Shown: in pieces, positions 23,263 to 31,191 of the stretch
Numbering within the stretch: position 1 is the first letter of the stretch
Layout of the letters: each line of letters starts with the position of its first letter
Source of the DNA: Hyphomicrobiales bacterium
GTDB lineage: Bacteria; Pseudomonadota; Alphaproteobacteria; Rhizobiales; Rhizobiaceae
DNA: 37,760 nucleotides
Reading direction: 5' to 3'
Assembly: GCA_900473185.1 (NCBI GenBank)
Contig: UCKU01000045.1
Span: 1-37,760 of the forward strand
Program-made: the position numbers and the translations under genes
Notes under the pieces: generated by a model
Database searches by the model: none
What the model was told of the DNA's origin: nothing
Seen by the model: only the letters and a program-made list of their open reading frames with translations

Positions 23263-23517
23263 GTGTTCACCGCGGATGAAATTCGCAGCCTGCCCACTCG
23301 TTCCGGCTATCGGACTGAGGTCCCTGGTGCGTATGCGACTAAAGGCGGGGGGGGGTCGCCTATGACCTTCCTCGAAGCCTTCACCAAGTACGGGCCTGAC
23401 GTCGAGCGTATCGCTCAAGCCCTTAAGATCACGCCGCCAGAAGCAGATCGCCTCGTCAACGAGCTGATGGACCGCCGGTACGAGAAGCGCGCCCAGTATT
23501 GCCGGAGGCCGGCATGA
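23263..23517 (+). CDS. Small prophage-type protein, possibly two fused frames across a G9 run
   Basis: From GTG 23263 the frame reads FTADEIRSLPTRSGYRTEVPGAYATK, crosses nine G residues at 23347-23355, and continues MTFLEAFTKYGPDVERIAQ then LKITPPEADRLVNELMDRRYEKRAQ to the stop. The second part alone, from ATG 23362, would be a 51-residue helix-turn-helix-like gene of the kind found in phage replication regions. The two parts may be separate genes joined by a change in the G run. The stop overlaps the next gene's ATG. Confidence 0.4.
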   Translation: MFTADEIRSLPTRSGYRTEVPGAYATKGGGGSPMTFLEAFTKYGPDVERIAQALKITPPEADRLVNELMDRRYEKRAQYCRRPA

Positions 23518-23747
23518 CCGAGTGGTTCCGCTCATGGCATGGTGCGCCGACAGATCCAAAGTGGTTAGGGATTTCAAAGCGCTCCGGTGTGGCGCCTGGC
23601 ATCGCGGTTGCCGTTGCATGGGCACTGATGGACCGCGCTTCCCAAGCTGCGGCTCGAGGCTCGATCGACGGATACGACGCGGAAGGTCTACGGGAAAGCC
23701 CGATCGCCATGATGGCGGCAAAGGGCCATCTTGAGCCCACCAGGTAG
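23514..23747 (+). pseudogene. Prophage replication-type protein, N-terminal remnant
   Basis: 77 residues starting MTEWFRSWHGAPTDPKWLGISKRSGVAPGIAVAVAWALMDRASQAAARGSIDG. This matches the N-terminal domain of rhizobial prophage proteins (WFRxWHGxPxDPKWxxIAxxxG), which are normally much longer. After DGYDAEGL the frame runs into unrelated residues and stops, so the gene is truncated, probably by a deletion. ATG 23514 overlaps the preceding gene (ATGA-type overlap). Confidence 0.5.
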
Positions 23748-24191
23748 GGGCCGCGATCAAATTTCGCCGACTGTGGGAATCCCTTGGTGGATCTGGTTCG
23801 GGGTCGTTTGATTACTCCCGCGAGCCTGTCGACGGCGGCGGCGCGCGGGAGCCGATCACCGATCGTCAGATTGACGCTGGGTTCAAGCTTCAGGAGTGCC
23901 GCGAACTGCTCGGCCGCCGGCACTACGACATCGTCAGCAGAGTAGCCCGGGGAGGGATGCACCATCGCCGAGCTAGGTACATCGAAGCGTGCCCGGCACA
24001 CCCTCGCGGACTACCTTCGCGACGCTCTGGAACGATCTGGCTGTGCATTGGGGCTTCCAAAAGCGAAAAACACCGCAAAATTCGCCATCTGTAGTGTTGT
24101 CAAGCTAAACCTTGCGCAGTATCTAGTGATTAGTGTGGTGATTTGCGCACAGCGGTCGCCGAATCAGCCGCCTCCGGGCGGCTTTCCATTT
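23748..24191 (+). pseudogene. Degraded prophage-gene debris
   Basis: No intact gene is present. Around 23872-23960 one plus frame reads DAGFKLQECRELLGRRHYDIVSRV, and a second frame from 23960 reads IAELGTSKRARHTLADYLRDALERSG, followed by LAVHWGFQKR in a third. Taken in order they look like one small phage regulator-like protein broken by two frameshifts. I cannot name the family with confidence. Confidence 0.35.
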
Positions 24192-24413
24192 TCATGCGTC
24201 GATCTCCGGGCTTTTCGCGGCGGACTTCTTCCGCTTCCGCGGTGCCATTGCCTTGAGCTCGCTCTTGCTGGCCGCTGATTCAGCCTCCCTCGCAAGACGC
24301 AACTCGCGGAGGCGAGCTGTCTTTTCAACGCGGGCGGCGTTTTGGGCTGAGATAAGTGCTTGAGATTCCTTGGTGGTGATATCGGCTTTGTCTTCGCGTG
24401 CTTTCTGAGTCAT
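24192..24413 (-). CDS. Small charged hypothetical protein
   Basis: A 73-residue, Ala/Lys/Glu-rich protein, MTQKAREDKADITTKESQAL then ARVEKTARLRELRLAREAE, ending KKSAAKSPEIDA, predicted to be one long helix with a basic tail. Similar short proteins are frequent in rhizobial genomes, but I know no function. The ribosome site is weak. The following 248 bp to the next gene (24414-24661) show nothing I can call. Confidence 0.5.
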   Translation of the reverse strand: MTQKAREDKADITTKESQALISAQNAARVEKTARLRELRLAREAESAASKSELKAMAPRKRKKSAAKSPEIDA

Positions 24414-24661
24414 CAGTTTTAAGTAGTGCGGTAGCGTCGAAAGAAAAGTCCGACGCAGCCACTCAATTTCTTAGGTCGGACGGCTTCCCGTTGAAACGAT
24501 ACGGTCTGGCGAAGCACAGTCTGATGGCCAACGGGACGGCTCGTGACCAGCGAGAACCCTTTGGCCCACCCTTCATGTTGGTGCGTTGAAACCCGCCTTG
24601 AAATTTCGGCTTCTGCTCCTAAATTTTGCGCCGTCAAACGCGCATAAGAAAGGAGATGGCG

Positions 24662-24955
24662 ATGGCGAACACCCTGTTTGACGCTCCATTGTTCCTGAAA
24701 AAACGGCACTACATTCAGGAACTCGCTAGCCTCGAAGACGTCTTCGATGTCCTTGACGACTGGCCGGAAAACGAACGAGATACTACATTCGAGGTGCTTG
24801 AAAAGGCTTGTCGCATGGCGGCTCAGGGGATCTTCCCTTTGCCCGCGATCCGGGAGAACCTTCGTCGGTTTCTGATAAAGCGGCATATGCTGGCGAACAT
24901 CGAAGAAGTGCCAATTGTCGCTAAGCGCTCGCATGATAGCAACATAGGCTCGTGA
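24662..24955 (+). CDS. DUF982 protein (copy 3, divergent)
   Basis: A 97-residue protein, PLFLKKRHYIQELASLEDVFDVLDDWPENERD then FEVLEKACRMAAQGIFPLPAIRENLRRFLIKRHML, fitting the DUF982 pattern (strand, helix with WP, then helix with A-C) though more distant than copies 1 and 2. An AGGAG site 6 nt before ATG 24662 fixes that start. A terminator-like hairpin follows at 24986. Confidence 0.68.
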   Translation: MANTLFDAPLFLKKRHYIQELASLEDVFDVLDDWPENERDTTFEVLEKACRMAAQGIFPLPAIRENLRRFLIKRHMLANIEEVPIVAKRSHDSNIGS

Positions 24956-24985
24956 ACCCGTTAGCGCGACAGAGCGCAGATTTTC

Positions 24986-25018
24986 AGCCCGCCCGGTTCC
25001 CCGAGGCGGGCTAGGTTT
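24986..25018 (+). terminator. Terminator-like hairpin after DUF982 copy 3
   Basis: AGCCCGCC (24986-24993) pairs perfectly with GGCGGGCT (25005-25012) around an 11-nt loop, followed by AGGTTTTC. The short T run makes it a moderate intrinsic terminator. Confidence 0.6.
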
Positions 25019-25172
25019 TCCAGATCGGTCTGACGATGCCAAGGTAGTTAGGATGACCCGCCGCCACCGCAGTTCCGGAACGTGTTGACTATGCTGGCAT
25101 TCGTTCGGATTCTTTAAGCCCGAAGGCGATGCCTGGCAGGACGGTATGCCATGCATTGAGACGGCAAGAGAG

Positions 25173-25772
25173 CTACCGCAGTGCCGTCACGATGCCCATC
25201 GCGATTAAGGCCGGCCCCGCTACGAGGTGGAGGTGCGTGAGAAGCTGGCTCGGGAGGCGCTGGCGCAAGAGCCACGCTGATCCGCTCATCGTCCAATACC
25301 AGGAGAGCGTGCCGAGGCCCACACCGCAGACGATCAGGATGTGGAAGAGTCCGCCGATCTTATCGGTCAGCGCGAGAGAGCCGGCGAAGGCGAGATAGGG
25401 CAGCAGCGTCATAGGGTTCGCCAGTGCCAACCCCGCGCCGGCAAAAAATGAACCAAGTTCACCCTTGGTTGGTGTCTTGTTGTCCAGTGCACTAGGATGT
25501 CGGAATAGCGTCCATATACCTATCAGCACAAAGACCATCCCCGAGAAAAAATGAGATTGCGTTTGAAAGCCGGCGAAGGGTGCTGCCGAGACATGGGCAC
25601 CAAATACCGCCAAGGTCGCATAGAGACCATGGGTCATTGCTGCGCCTGCACCACTTGCCAACCCAGGTCCCACCCCTCGCACGAGACTCTGCTCCAGACA
25701 CATCATGCTGACCGGCCCGAACGGCATAGCGATCGACAGCCCGAAGACGAAGCTTGAGATAAAATGATCCAC
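25173..25772 (-). CDS. LysE-family amino-acid exporter
   Basis: A 199-residue inner-membrane protein with about six hydrophobic segments and the LysE family marker FGLSIAMPFGPVSMMCLEQSLVRG near the N-terminus, with ALANPMTLLPYLAFAG in the middle. These proteins export amino acids or related small molecules. I prefer the GTG start at 25772, with GAGAGGGG before it and the length normal for the family; an ATG at 25853 would add 27 poorly conserved residues. It is divergent from a LuxR-type regulator that is frameshifted. Confidence 0.87.
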   Translation of the reverse strand: MDHFISSFVFGLSIAMPFGPVSMMCLEQSLVRGVGPGLASGAGAAMTHGLYATLAVFGAHVSAAPFAGFQTQSHFFSGMVFVLIGIWTLFRHPSALDNKTPTKGELGSFFAGAGLALANPMTLLPYLAFAGSLALTDKIGGLFHILIVCGVGLGTLSWYWTMSGSAWLLRQRLPSQLLTHLHLVAGPALIAMGIVTALR

Positions 25773-25983
25773 ACCCACCCCTCTCGGTGTTCCCTGAGAA
25801 GGCGCTCCTTTAGATGGCACCCTCCTTGGCATTGTTGTTTTAACGATCGACATGTCACAATCAGAAGAAGATCATCCTGACTTCGGCTCTGCATCACCTG
25901 AACGAGTAGTGCTTGTTAAAATTTCAGCGCCACGTTATCGTCCCACGGCAAGATTAGCGTCGGTCACGCGTCAGGGCGTTTTG

Positions 25984-27130
25984 ATGAAACCTTCAACATC
26001 GGAGCTGGAAAGGTTATCGGAGGTCATCGGCCTGATCTACGATACTATTCTCGATGAGACGATTTGGCCGGAGACGCTACAGCAGATCTGTGACTATACT
26101 GGCGGCAGTGCTTCTCGCATCTATTGGCGTGATGCGACCAACGGGATGGGCGAGACCGTCTATTCCTGGGGGATCGCGCCAGATTTCCTCCGCTTGTATC
26201 GTGAGAAATTCGTCACCCTCAATCCCACCTACCCGGCGTCAATCTTCATCAAACCGGGAGACGTGTTTTCGAGCCGTGATCTCGTTCCCTCAGAGGAATT
26301 TCAGGCCAGCCGTTTCTTTCGTGAATGGGCAGCTCCGCAAGGCTTTCTGGACGCGGCCATCTTCAACATTCAACGCTACGAGGCCAGCGCCGCGGCTTTC
26401 ACGGTCATTACTGGCGATGGCTATGGTCTCGTGGACGAGAACTTGCGGGTGAGGCTGAAGAGGCTGGCGCCGCATCTGCAACGCTCCGCCCTAATTCGCC
26501 GCGAATTTGGCAGACACGAAAAACGTATTCTCTCACTGGAAGCGGCGTTGAACCGGGTTGAGGCCGGCGTGTTCATTCTCGATCCGACCGGCCGAGTGAC
26601 CTGGACGAACCAGAGTGCGCAATCGCTTCTAAGCAGGGGCGACATCGTCCGCGACGACGCGTTCGGCCTAACGCTCTCTGACCCAAAACGCCCATCGCCT
26701 GCTCCGCGAGGTGTTGTCGGGCGGTCGCGGCCAGCAGGAGCAGCTTCTTCTAGATCGTCCTGCGCTGATCAAGTTGGTCGACAGTCAGGGCGGCGAATGG
26801 ATCGCCTCTCTCATGCAACTGGCGCCGCATTCGCAAACGCAAGCTGCCTTCGAGCGGGTCGGTCGGTCGGCGCGTGCAGCATTGTTCGTGCGCCGCGCGG
26901 AGACCGTGCCGAAATCCGGCATTGAGGCCTGCGCAATTCTTTATGGCCTGACGCCCTCCGAGATGCGTGTCCTCCAGGCCGCGCTGGACATTCATACCGT
27001 CGCGGAGATGGCGAGCGCGCTGGGGGTTTCTCCGAACACCATCAAGAAGCATCTGTCTGCGATCTTCGCGAAGATGGGTGTCAGCCGCCGCGCGGGTCTC
27101 ATCCGCCTCGTCATGGATGCCCGCCCTTAA
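25984..27130 (+). pseudogene. LuxR-type HTH regulator, frameshifted
   Basis: Two frames form one protein of about 380 residues. The first, starting MKPSTSELERLSEVIGLIYDTIL with an AGGG element before it, runs through a sensor region to LSDPK near 26690. The second continues AHRLLREVLSGG and ends with the LuxR helix-turn-helix GLTPSEMRVLQAAL then GVSPNTIKKHLSAIFAKMGVSRRAGLIRLV. The shift lies in the CCAAAACG stretch at about 26686-26692. It is divergent from the LysE exporter gene and probably once controlled it. Upstream in-frame codons back to 25852 lack family support. Confidence 0.8.
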
Positions 27131-27467
27131 TCCGAACGTCGAACAAATTGGTTTCACGCTTCTTTGTATCCAAGACGTTACCGGCGAAGCGTAGGTACCA
27201 ACAGCTTCCTCCCAAGCGAAGCAGTCGGTCTTTGCGAATTCGGCCCGACAATGCGACAGACCCGGGAAATCGACGACCGTATCAGGAGAGCATGAGGAAT
27301 TGTGTGGCAGTGCCTGATCTGGCTTGAATGGGCTATGGGGGTGGCGATGATTTTCGTGGAGGCCCCATGGTTTTGAAATCAAGAGACGTCGGTCGGCGAC
27401 GACGAAAAGTCCATCCACGCCGGATGGGTCTCCCACGATCCTGCAATTCCGGATCTTTCTGAAAGAC
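27131..27467. other. Gene-free stretch
   Basis: I see no supported gene here. The last about 80 bases are open in the frame of the pRiA4b-type gene that follows, so its N-terminal codons (PTILQFRIFLKDV, from about 27433) probably belong to that gene, but no ATG is present in that frame. Confidence 0.4.
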
Positions 27468-28078
27468 GTGAGCCCCATGGTCTGGCGGCGGGTTCAGGTG
27501 CCCTCGACCATGACGCTACGCGAGTTTCACGGTGTGCTTCAGGTCGTGATGGGCTGGGAGAGCATTCACCTTTATCAGTTTGTCATTCGTACGGTGCGTT
27601 ACGGCTCCTGGGAAACGGCCGCTAACTCTCCGAAGGTTGCGCTTGACGATCTGAAACTGCGCAAGGGTAGCCGCTTTCTGTATGAGTACGACCTCAACAT
27701 CCCATGGGAGCATGAAATCCGACTGGAAGAGCGCGGGAGCGTCAAGCCGGAAACTCGCTATCCGAATTGCCCCGGAGGGGACGGCAATTGCCCGCGGGAG
27801 GATTGCGGTGGCCCGGAGGGCTGCATGTGGCGACAGGAAAGGCCTTCGGGTACGAAATGGTCGATGATCTGGCTACGACGGTGGCGCTTTTCCAGGAAAT
27901 CAGCGACACGAACTCCTTTGCAATGATGGATGATCCGGATCGTTGGGAAGAGTTCCGTGAAACGCTTGAACGGATCGACCAGCGCGTCTCTTGGCAAGTC
28001 CAGCCATTCGAACGCCGGAAAGTGAATGAGCGCCTGCGGCAGGGCGACCATCTTGTACTTGTGCATCAGCAGATGTGA
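27433..28078 (+). pseudogene. Plasmid pRiA4b ORF-3 family protein, frameshifted and lacking its start
   Basis: The sequence ILQFRIFLKDVSPMVWRRVQVPSTMTLREFHGVLQVVMGWESIHLYQF, then RYGSWE, KLRKGSRFLYEYDLNIPWEHE and CPREDCGGPEGCMWRQE, is the conserved body of the pRiA4b ORF-3 family. The end, YEMVDDLATTVALFQEIS then PFERRKVNERLRQGDHLVLVHQQM, is in another frame; the shift is in GACAGGAAAGGCC near 27835-27843. No ATG precedes the homologous start, so the first codons may be lost; GTG 27468 is the first candidate. Function unknown, associated with plasmids and IS passenger genes. Confidence 0.78.
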
Positions 28079-28087
28079 GCCGCCTTA

Positions 28088-28247
28088 TGCCGCGATTTTC
28101 AGAGAGAAGATCGGCAGCCAGAAGCGCCGCGTTGTCACGTGCCTGCGCACGGGCGCGTTTGATCACCGCCTTGCCTAGCGGGTAATCGATCCCCTCCCTG
28201 ATCAGGATGGTTGCGATAGCACTTGCTGCGCGGTCAATCGAAGTCAC
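28088..28247 (-). pseudogene. Possible recombinase N-terminal remnant
   Basis: From GTG 28247 the frame reads TSIDRAASAIATILIREGIDYP then KAVIKRARAQARDN before entering unrelated sequence. It faintly resembles the N-terminal helix of rhizobial site-specific recombinases, but the match is too short to be sure. It overlaps no other gene and lies between two broken genes. Confidence 0.25.
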
Positions 28248-28391
28248 GGCGGTTTACCAAAGAATTTTCGGATTGCTAACTCATGCGGAATACCACCGTC
28301 CCCGACAAGACTTGAGAGCGGCAAAGCATGTTGCAGGCGTAATCGGTTTTGCACTCCGGTCATTATGGAAAACTCATCACGGGAAAATGGT

Positions 28392-28958
28392 ATGCGGGCA
28401 CGGCTGGTACTGGAAATGGTGGGTGACGACGGCAGACCGATTGCGACAGAAACGGTCGCCGACCTGGTGAAGGATGCAAGAGGTATTGAAGATCTTGGCC
28501 TCTCATTATCGGAGAGCAAAGCGCTGCTTGCGAAGCTCCAGCAGAAGATGGTGGAGACGCAGGTCGATGTGTGGCTTCGGCAGTATCGTAATGGTGATGG
28601 GCGTGCCTTGCGGCACGAGGGATACTACCCTGTCACATCCCACACACTGTTCGGCGATGTTCGCCTGAAGAGCCCGCGATACTGCCTGCCGCGCAGCGAG
28701 GGAAGCAACGGCCCGGTGACAGTATCGCCTCTGAGGCAACTGATCCCCGATCATGTCGCGCCCGAGCGTCTTTATCTCGAAACGCGCTGGGCCTCGCTGG
28801 TGCCCTACGCTGCGGCAGCAGAGTTGTTGGCGGATGTGCTGCCGATCGACTGCGGATCCAACGCAACGACGGTGCGGCAACATGCGCTGCTGCCATTCCA
28901 TTGTTCTGCTCCGAGTTGGCTAGCCTGTTTAGCTATTCAAGCGGCCCGACGACAATGA
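28392..28958 (+). pseudogene. ISKra4-family transposase, N-terminal fragment
   Basis: About 167 codons match an ISKra4-type transposase: MRARLVLEMVGDDGRP, EDLGLSLSESKALLAKLQQ, HEGYYPVTSHTLFGDVRLKSPRY, then LIPDHVAPERLYLETRWASLVPYAAAAELLADVLPI and NATTVRQHAL. Homology ends near 28890, and the frame then reads through unrelated sequence to 28958. The catalytic C-terminal half is missing. The truncation point lies right beside the VapC-like gene. Confidence 0.75.
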
Positions 28959-29352
28959 CGCCTTCGTTGCGGGCCGCTGCTGCCATTTTTCGATCGCCCG
29001 TCGCCAACGGTAGATCCGCCACCCTCGCAAGATTCAGATAACTGGCATCATAGGCGCTCAGCATATGACGGCTGGCAAGGTCAAACACGGCAGCGTCACT
29101 TCCCGATCCGGCGTCCTCCAAAGATAGCCTGCGCAAGTGGCCCATCAGCAAAGGAGCGTCTCCAGGCCGAAGCCTACCGCGCCGCTCGGCAATCAGGAAA
29201 ATGTTTCGGATCTCGAACCAGAATAGCGACGGGACGAGGCCCGGGCCTGAACGGAGTTCAGCCATCAAGCGGTCGGCAGCGTCATTTTGTTCGTCCGGCA
29301 GAAACCAGGCCGCGGCGATGGAAGTATGGGCATTGTTACCGTCGGCCCTCAT
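28933..29352 (-). CDS. VapC-like PIN-domain protein lacking the first catalytic Asp
   Basis: A 139-residue PIN protein. Three of four metal-binding acidic positions are present: Glu47 in LFWFEIRN, Asp102 in SAYDASYLNLA and Asp120 in LATGDRKM. At the usual first Asp of the xxLDTSxAxAWF motif the sequence is NNAHTSIAAAWFLPDE, so His9 replaces Asp. VapC toxins are Mg-dependent RNases, and this change should cripple cleavage. The ATG at 29352 overlaps the antitoxin gene by 17 bp, the usual operon layout. It may be a decayed toxin kept beside its antitoxin, or the N-terminus may have been altered by recombination. Confidence 0.82.
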   Translation of the reverse strand: MRADGNNAHTSIAAAWFLPDEQNDAADRLMAELRSGPGLVPSLFWFEIRNIFLIAERRGRLRPGDAPLLMGHLRRLSLEDAGSGSDAAVFDLASRHMLSAYDASYLNLARVADLPLATGDRKMAAAARNEGVIVVGPLE

Positions 29353-29575
29353 CGCGCCACTCGCGAATTTCAGCCTGCGTGGTGGACTGAAGGGTCGAAC
29401 GCAGGGCCTTGATCTCGGCAATGACGGCATCGATATCATTCTCGCGCCGGACGCGCGACAGTTTTGCGATCGGCGTGTTCCCCCGTGAGATGATCACGTC
29501 TTCGCCTGCCTCGACCTTGGCCAGCAGTTCGGAAAGATGCGTCTTGGCCTCGCCGACCTTGACTTTGACGGTCAT
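29336..29575 (-). CDS. Phd/YefM-type antitoxin
   Basis: A 79-residue protein, MTVKVKVGEAKTHLSELLAKVEAGEDVIISRGNTPIAKLSRV, the standard Phd/YefM (VapB-like) DNA-binding fold, with a helical C-terminal tail (IKALRSTLQ then EIREWRDEGRR) that would wrap the toxin. It is the first gene of the pair and normally autorepresses it. The ATG at 29575 begins the conserved motif; no strong ribosome site is visible. Confidence 0.87.
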   Translation of the reverse strand: MTVKVKVGEAKTHLSELLAKVEAGEDVIISRGNTPIAKLSRVRRENDIDAVIAEIKALRSTLQSTTQAEIREWRDEGRR

Positions 29576-29770
29576 GATAAAACTCCTGCCGATACGCCGC
29601 CGTGGGGCCACAGGTAGGCTTCCATTCGACAGACAGCCCATCGCAACGCAGACTTGCTAAGTTGGTCAACACCAGACCAAGTTCGTCGATGCGCTTACTC
29701 AAAGGACAGATGTCTGCTTTCAGGCTGGAACCGGCGGGAAAGTTGGTCCGAAGGACTCGAGGGTATTTAA

Positions 29771-29791
29771 GTTCGAATCCGGTCAAGGCGA
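29771..29791. repeat. Second tRNA-3'-end-like repeat
   Basis: GTTCGAATCC-GG-TCAAGGCGA repeats the sequence at 20252-20272 with two mismatches, same orientation, 9.5 kb away. It again has no upstream tRNA arms. It lies between the VapBC-like pair and the Fic gene, a plausible module boundary. Confidence 0.35.
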
Positions 29792-29816
29792 ACGATGCGC
29801 ACAGAGGCTGCGCCGC

Positions 29817-30413
29817 TCAAGTGCGGGCAAATTCCAGCAGCGGCGCGATATCATGGTCGTCCGCTGCGCGCAGGGCCGCGACGTAGCGAGCGCGCAGTTC
29901 ACCGACATCAGCCAGAGTCCCGCCGCCCCAACTGAAACGCTCGCCGCCAAGGCGTTCGATCAGAAGATCGGCCGCCAAACGAGCGTGACGACCGTTTCCT
30001 TTTGGAAACGGGTGGATCGCGACCAGGCGATGATGGAATCTGATCGCAATTCCATCCGGCGGAAATGTCTCATGCTCAACCCAATAGCGGACGTCGCCTA
30101 ACAGGCTCGCGAGCTCCACTCCGATGCGGTAGGCTTGGACGCCGATGTTGCGCTCCGTCGTTCGGAAGGTGCCGGCCCATTCCCAGACGTCGCCAAACAT
30201 CCGCTTGTGCAGTGTTCGCATGAAGGCCTCGCTGAGCATTCGCTCAAGCGATACGCGTCGGCGCCCGCGCGCCCAAGCGGCACCCTCGACGATGTTTTCC
30301 TGTTCCGCCTCATTGAGATCACGGCGGTGCGTGATCCACGTCTGAAGCAGACCCTCTCGCTCTTGCGGTTCAAGGGGTGTTGCGTCCTCAGGCTCGTGAA
30401 ACAGGTCCGTCAT
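29817..30413 (-). CDS. Fic-domain protein, 'mobile mystery protein B'
   Basis: A 198-residue Fic protein with an intact active-site motif HPFPKGNGRHAR (134-145), where His134 catalyses transfer of AMP or another nucleotide group to a target hydroxyl. The substrate-flap and core helices (FHHRLVAIHPF before it, LAADLLIERLGG after) are normal. An N-terminal IVEGA (41-45) resembles the E-G end of the Fic inhibitory motif, although the usual Ser/Thr four residues before the Glu is Glu39 here, so autoinhibition is uncertain. Its ATG overlaps the stop of the upstream XRE gene. The pair corresponds to the mobile mystery A/B family found on mobile DNA. Confidence 0.87.
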   Translation of the reverse strand: MTDLFHEPEDATPLEPQEREGLLQTWITHRRDLNEAEQENIVEGAAWARGRRRVSLERMLSEAFMRTLHKRMFGDVWEWAGTFRTTERNIGVQAYRIGVELASLLGDVRYWVEHETFPPDGIAIRFHHRLVAIHPFPKGNGRHARLAADLLIERLGGERFSWGGGTLADVGELRARYVAALRAADDHDIAPLLEFART

Positions 30414-30871
30414 GCCTCATTCCAGAGGTCGCGCTCGGAGAGCCTGTCGCGAATGTATGCCTGGACGCGAGATTCGAAGTCCACTTCATCTGTGCCCTGA
30501 GCTTCGAGCCGCATCGTATGCGCGACGCGGTGAAGCTCGCGTGTTGCGATTTTCCTTGCACGCGCCTCGATAACAGCCTCGAGTGAACTGTTGGGAACAA
30601 GTGCGTAGACGAGTGTGCAATCCAGCGCCTCAGCTGCGCGACGTAAGGTGTTAAGTTGGATCGTGCCTGCGGCTTCCGACTTCTCGATGGCTTCGACAGT
30701 TTGAGGTCGCACGCCAATGCGTGTTCCGAGTTGCGCGCCCGTCATCCCGAGCGCATCGCGTAGTGCGCGCACCCATCCCTTCGGCGGCGCCTTAAACCGG
30801 TCAATCGGCTGGAGCGTCCGAAGTCTTTCGTCGAGCCGAGGGCGCCCCCTTTTTCGACTATCGCTCTTCAT
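30410..30871 (-). CDS. XRE-family regulator, 'mobile mystery protein A'
   Basis: A 153-residue protein. A basic N-terminus (KRGRPRLDERLRTL) leads into a helix-turn-helix, WVRALRDALGMTGAQLGTRIGVRPQTVEAIEKSEAAGTIQLNTLRRAAEALDCTLVYALVP, followed by a helical tail (EAVIEARARKIATRELHRVAHTM). It is encoded directly before and overlapping a Fic gene, the standard A/B pair, and probably represses the operon and may act as antitoxin. The 320-bp region upstream (30872-31191) carries several dyads, including one at 30932-30946. Confidence 0.87.
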   Translation of the reverse strand: MKSDSRKRGRPRLDERLRTLQPIDRFKAPPKGWVRALRDALGMTGAQLGTRIGVRPQTVEAIEKSEAAGTIQLNTLRRAAEALDCTLVYALVPNSSLEAVIEARARKIATRELHRVAHTMRLEAQGTDEVDFESRVQAYIRDRLSERDLWNEA

Positions 30872-30931
30872 CTATCTTTCTCAGGCTACAGGCTGATATT
30901 TGGACAGTTATTATCAGTATAGAGACTGGTT

Positions 30932-30946
30932 ATCAAGATCCTTGAT
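30932..30946. promoter_or_regulatory. Palindrome upstream of the Fic/XRE operon
   Basis: ATCAAG-ATC-CTTGAT is a 15-bp dyad 61 bp before the XRE start in an AT-rich gap. Farther apart, CTCAGGCT (30892 region) and AGCCTGAG (30989 region) form a long-range inverted pair on either side. The gap 30872-31191 holds no gene I can support and must contain both divergent promoters. Confidence 0.45.
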
Positions 30947-31191
30947 TCAGACTGTAATATGATAATTTGGTTCATAATGTCAACCTACAGCCTGAGCAGC
31001 GCGGCCGCTTTGTCAAAACATAAGTTGCCGACGAAAACGGTGCGATGTCGCGGAGGAATTCCTGGTGTTGTCGCGCCTGTTGGCAACGTCGGTCACGCCA
31101 GCGGAATTCAAGCCATACCAAAATGGAGGATTCCGGGTCCCGTCGCTTCGGATAGGTTCTGGGCTTCGAGTCCGGAAACCGATAGGGTTCA

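Noticed and set aside
22645..23517. 290-codon plus-strand open frame
   Set aside because: Most of it is antisense to two recognisable DUF982 genes; only the last 85 codons, from GTG 23263, look like a real small gene.
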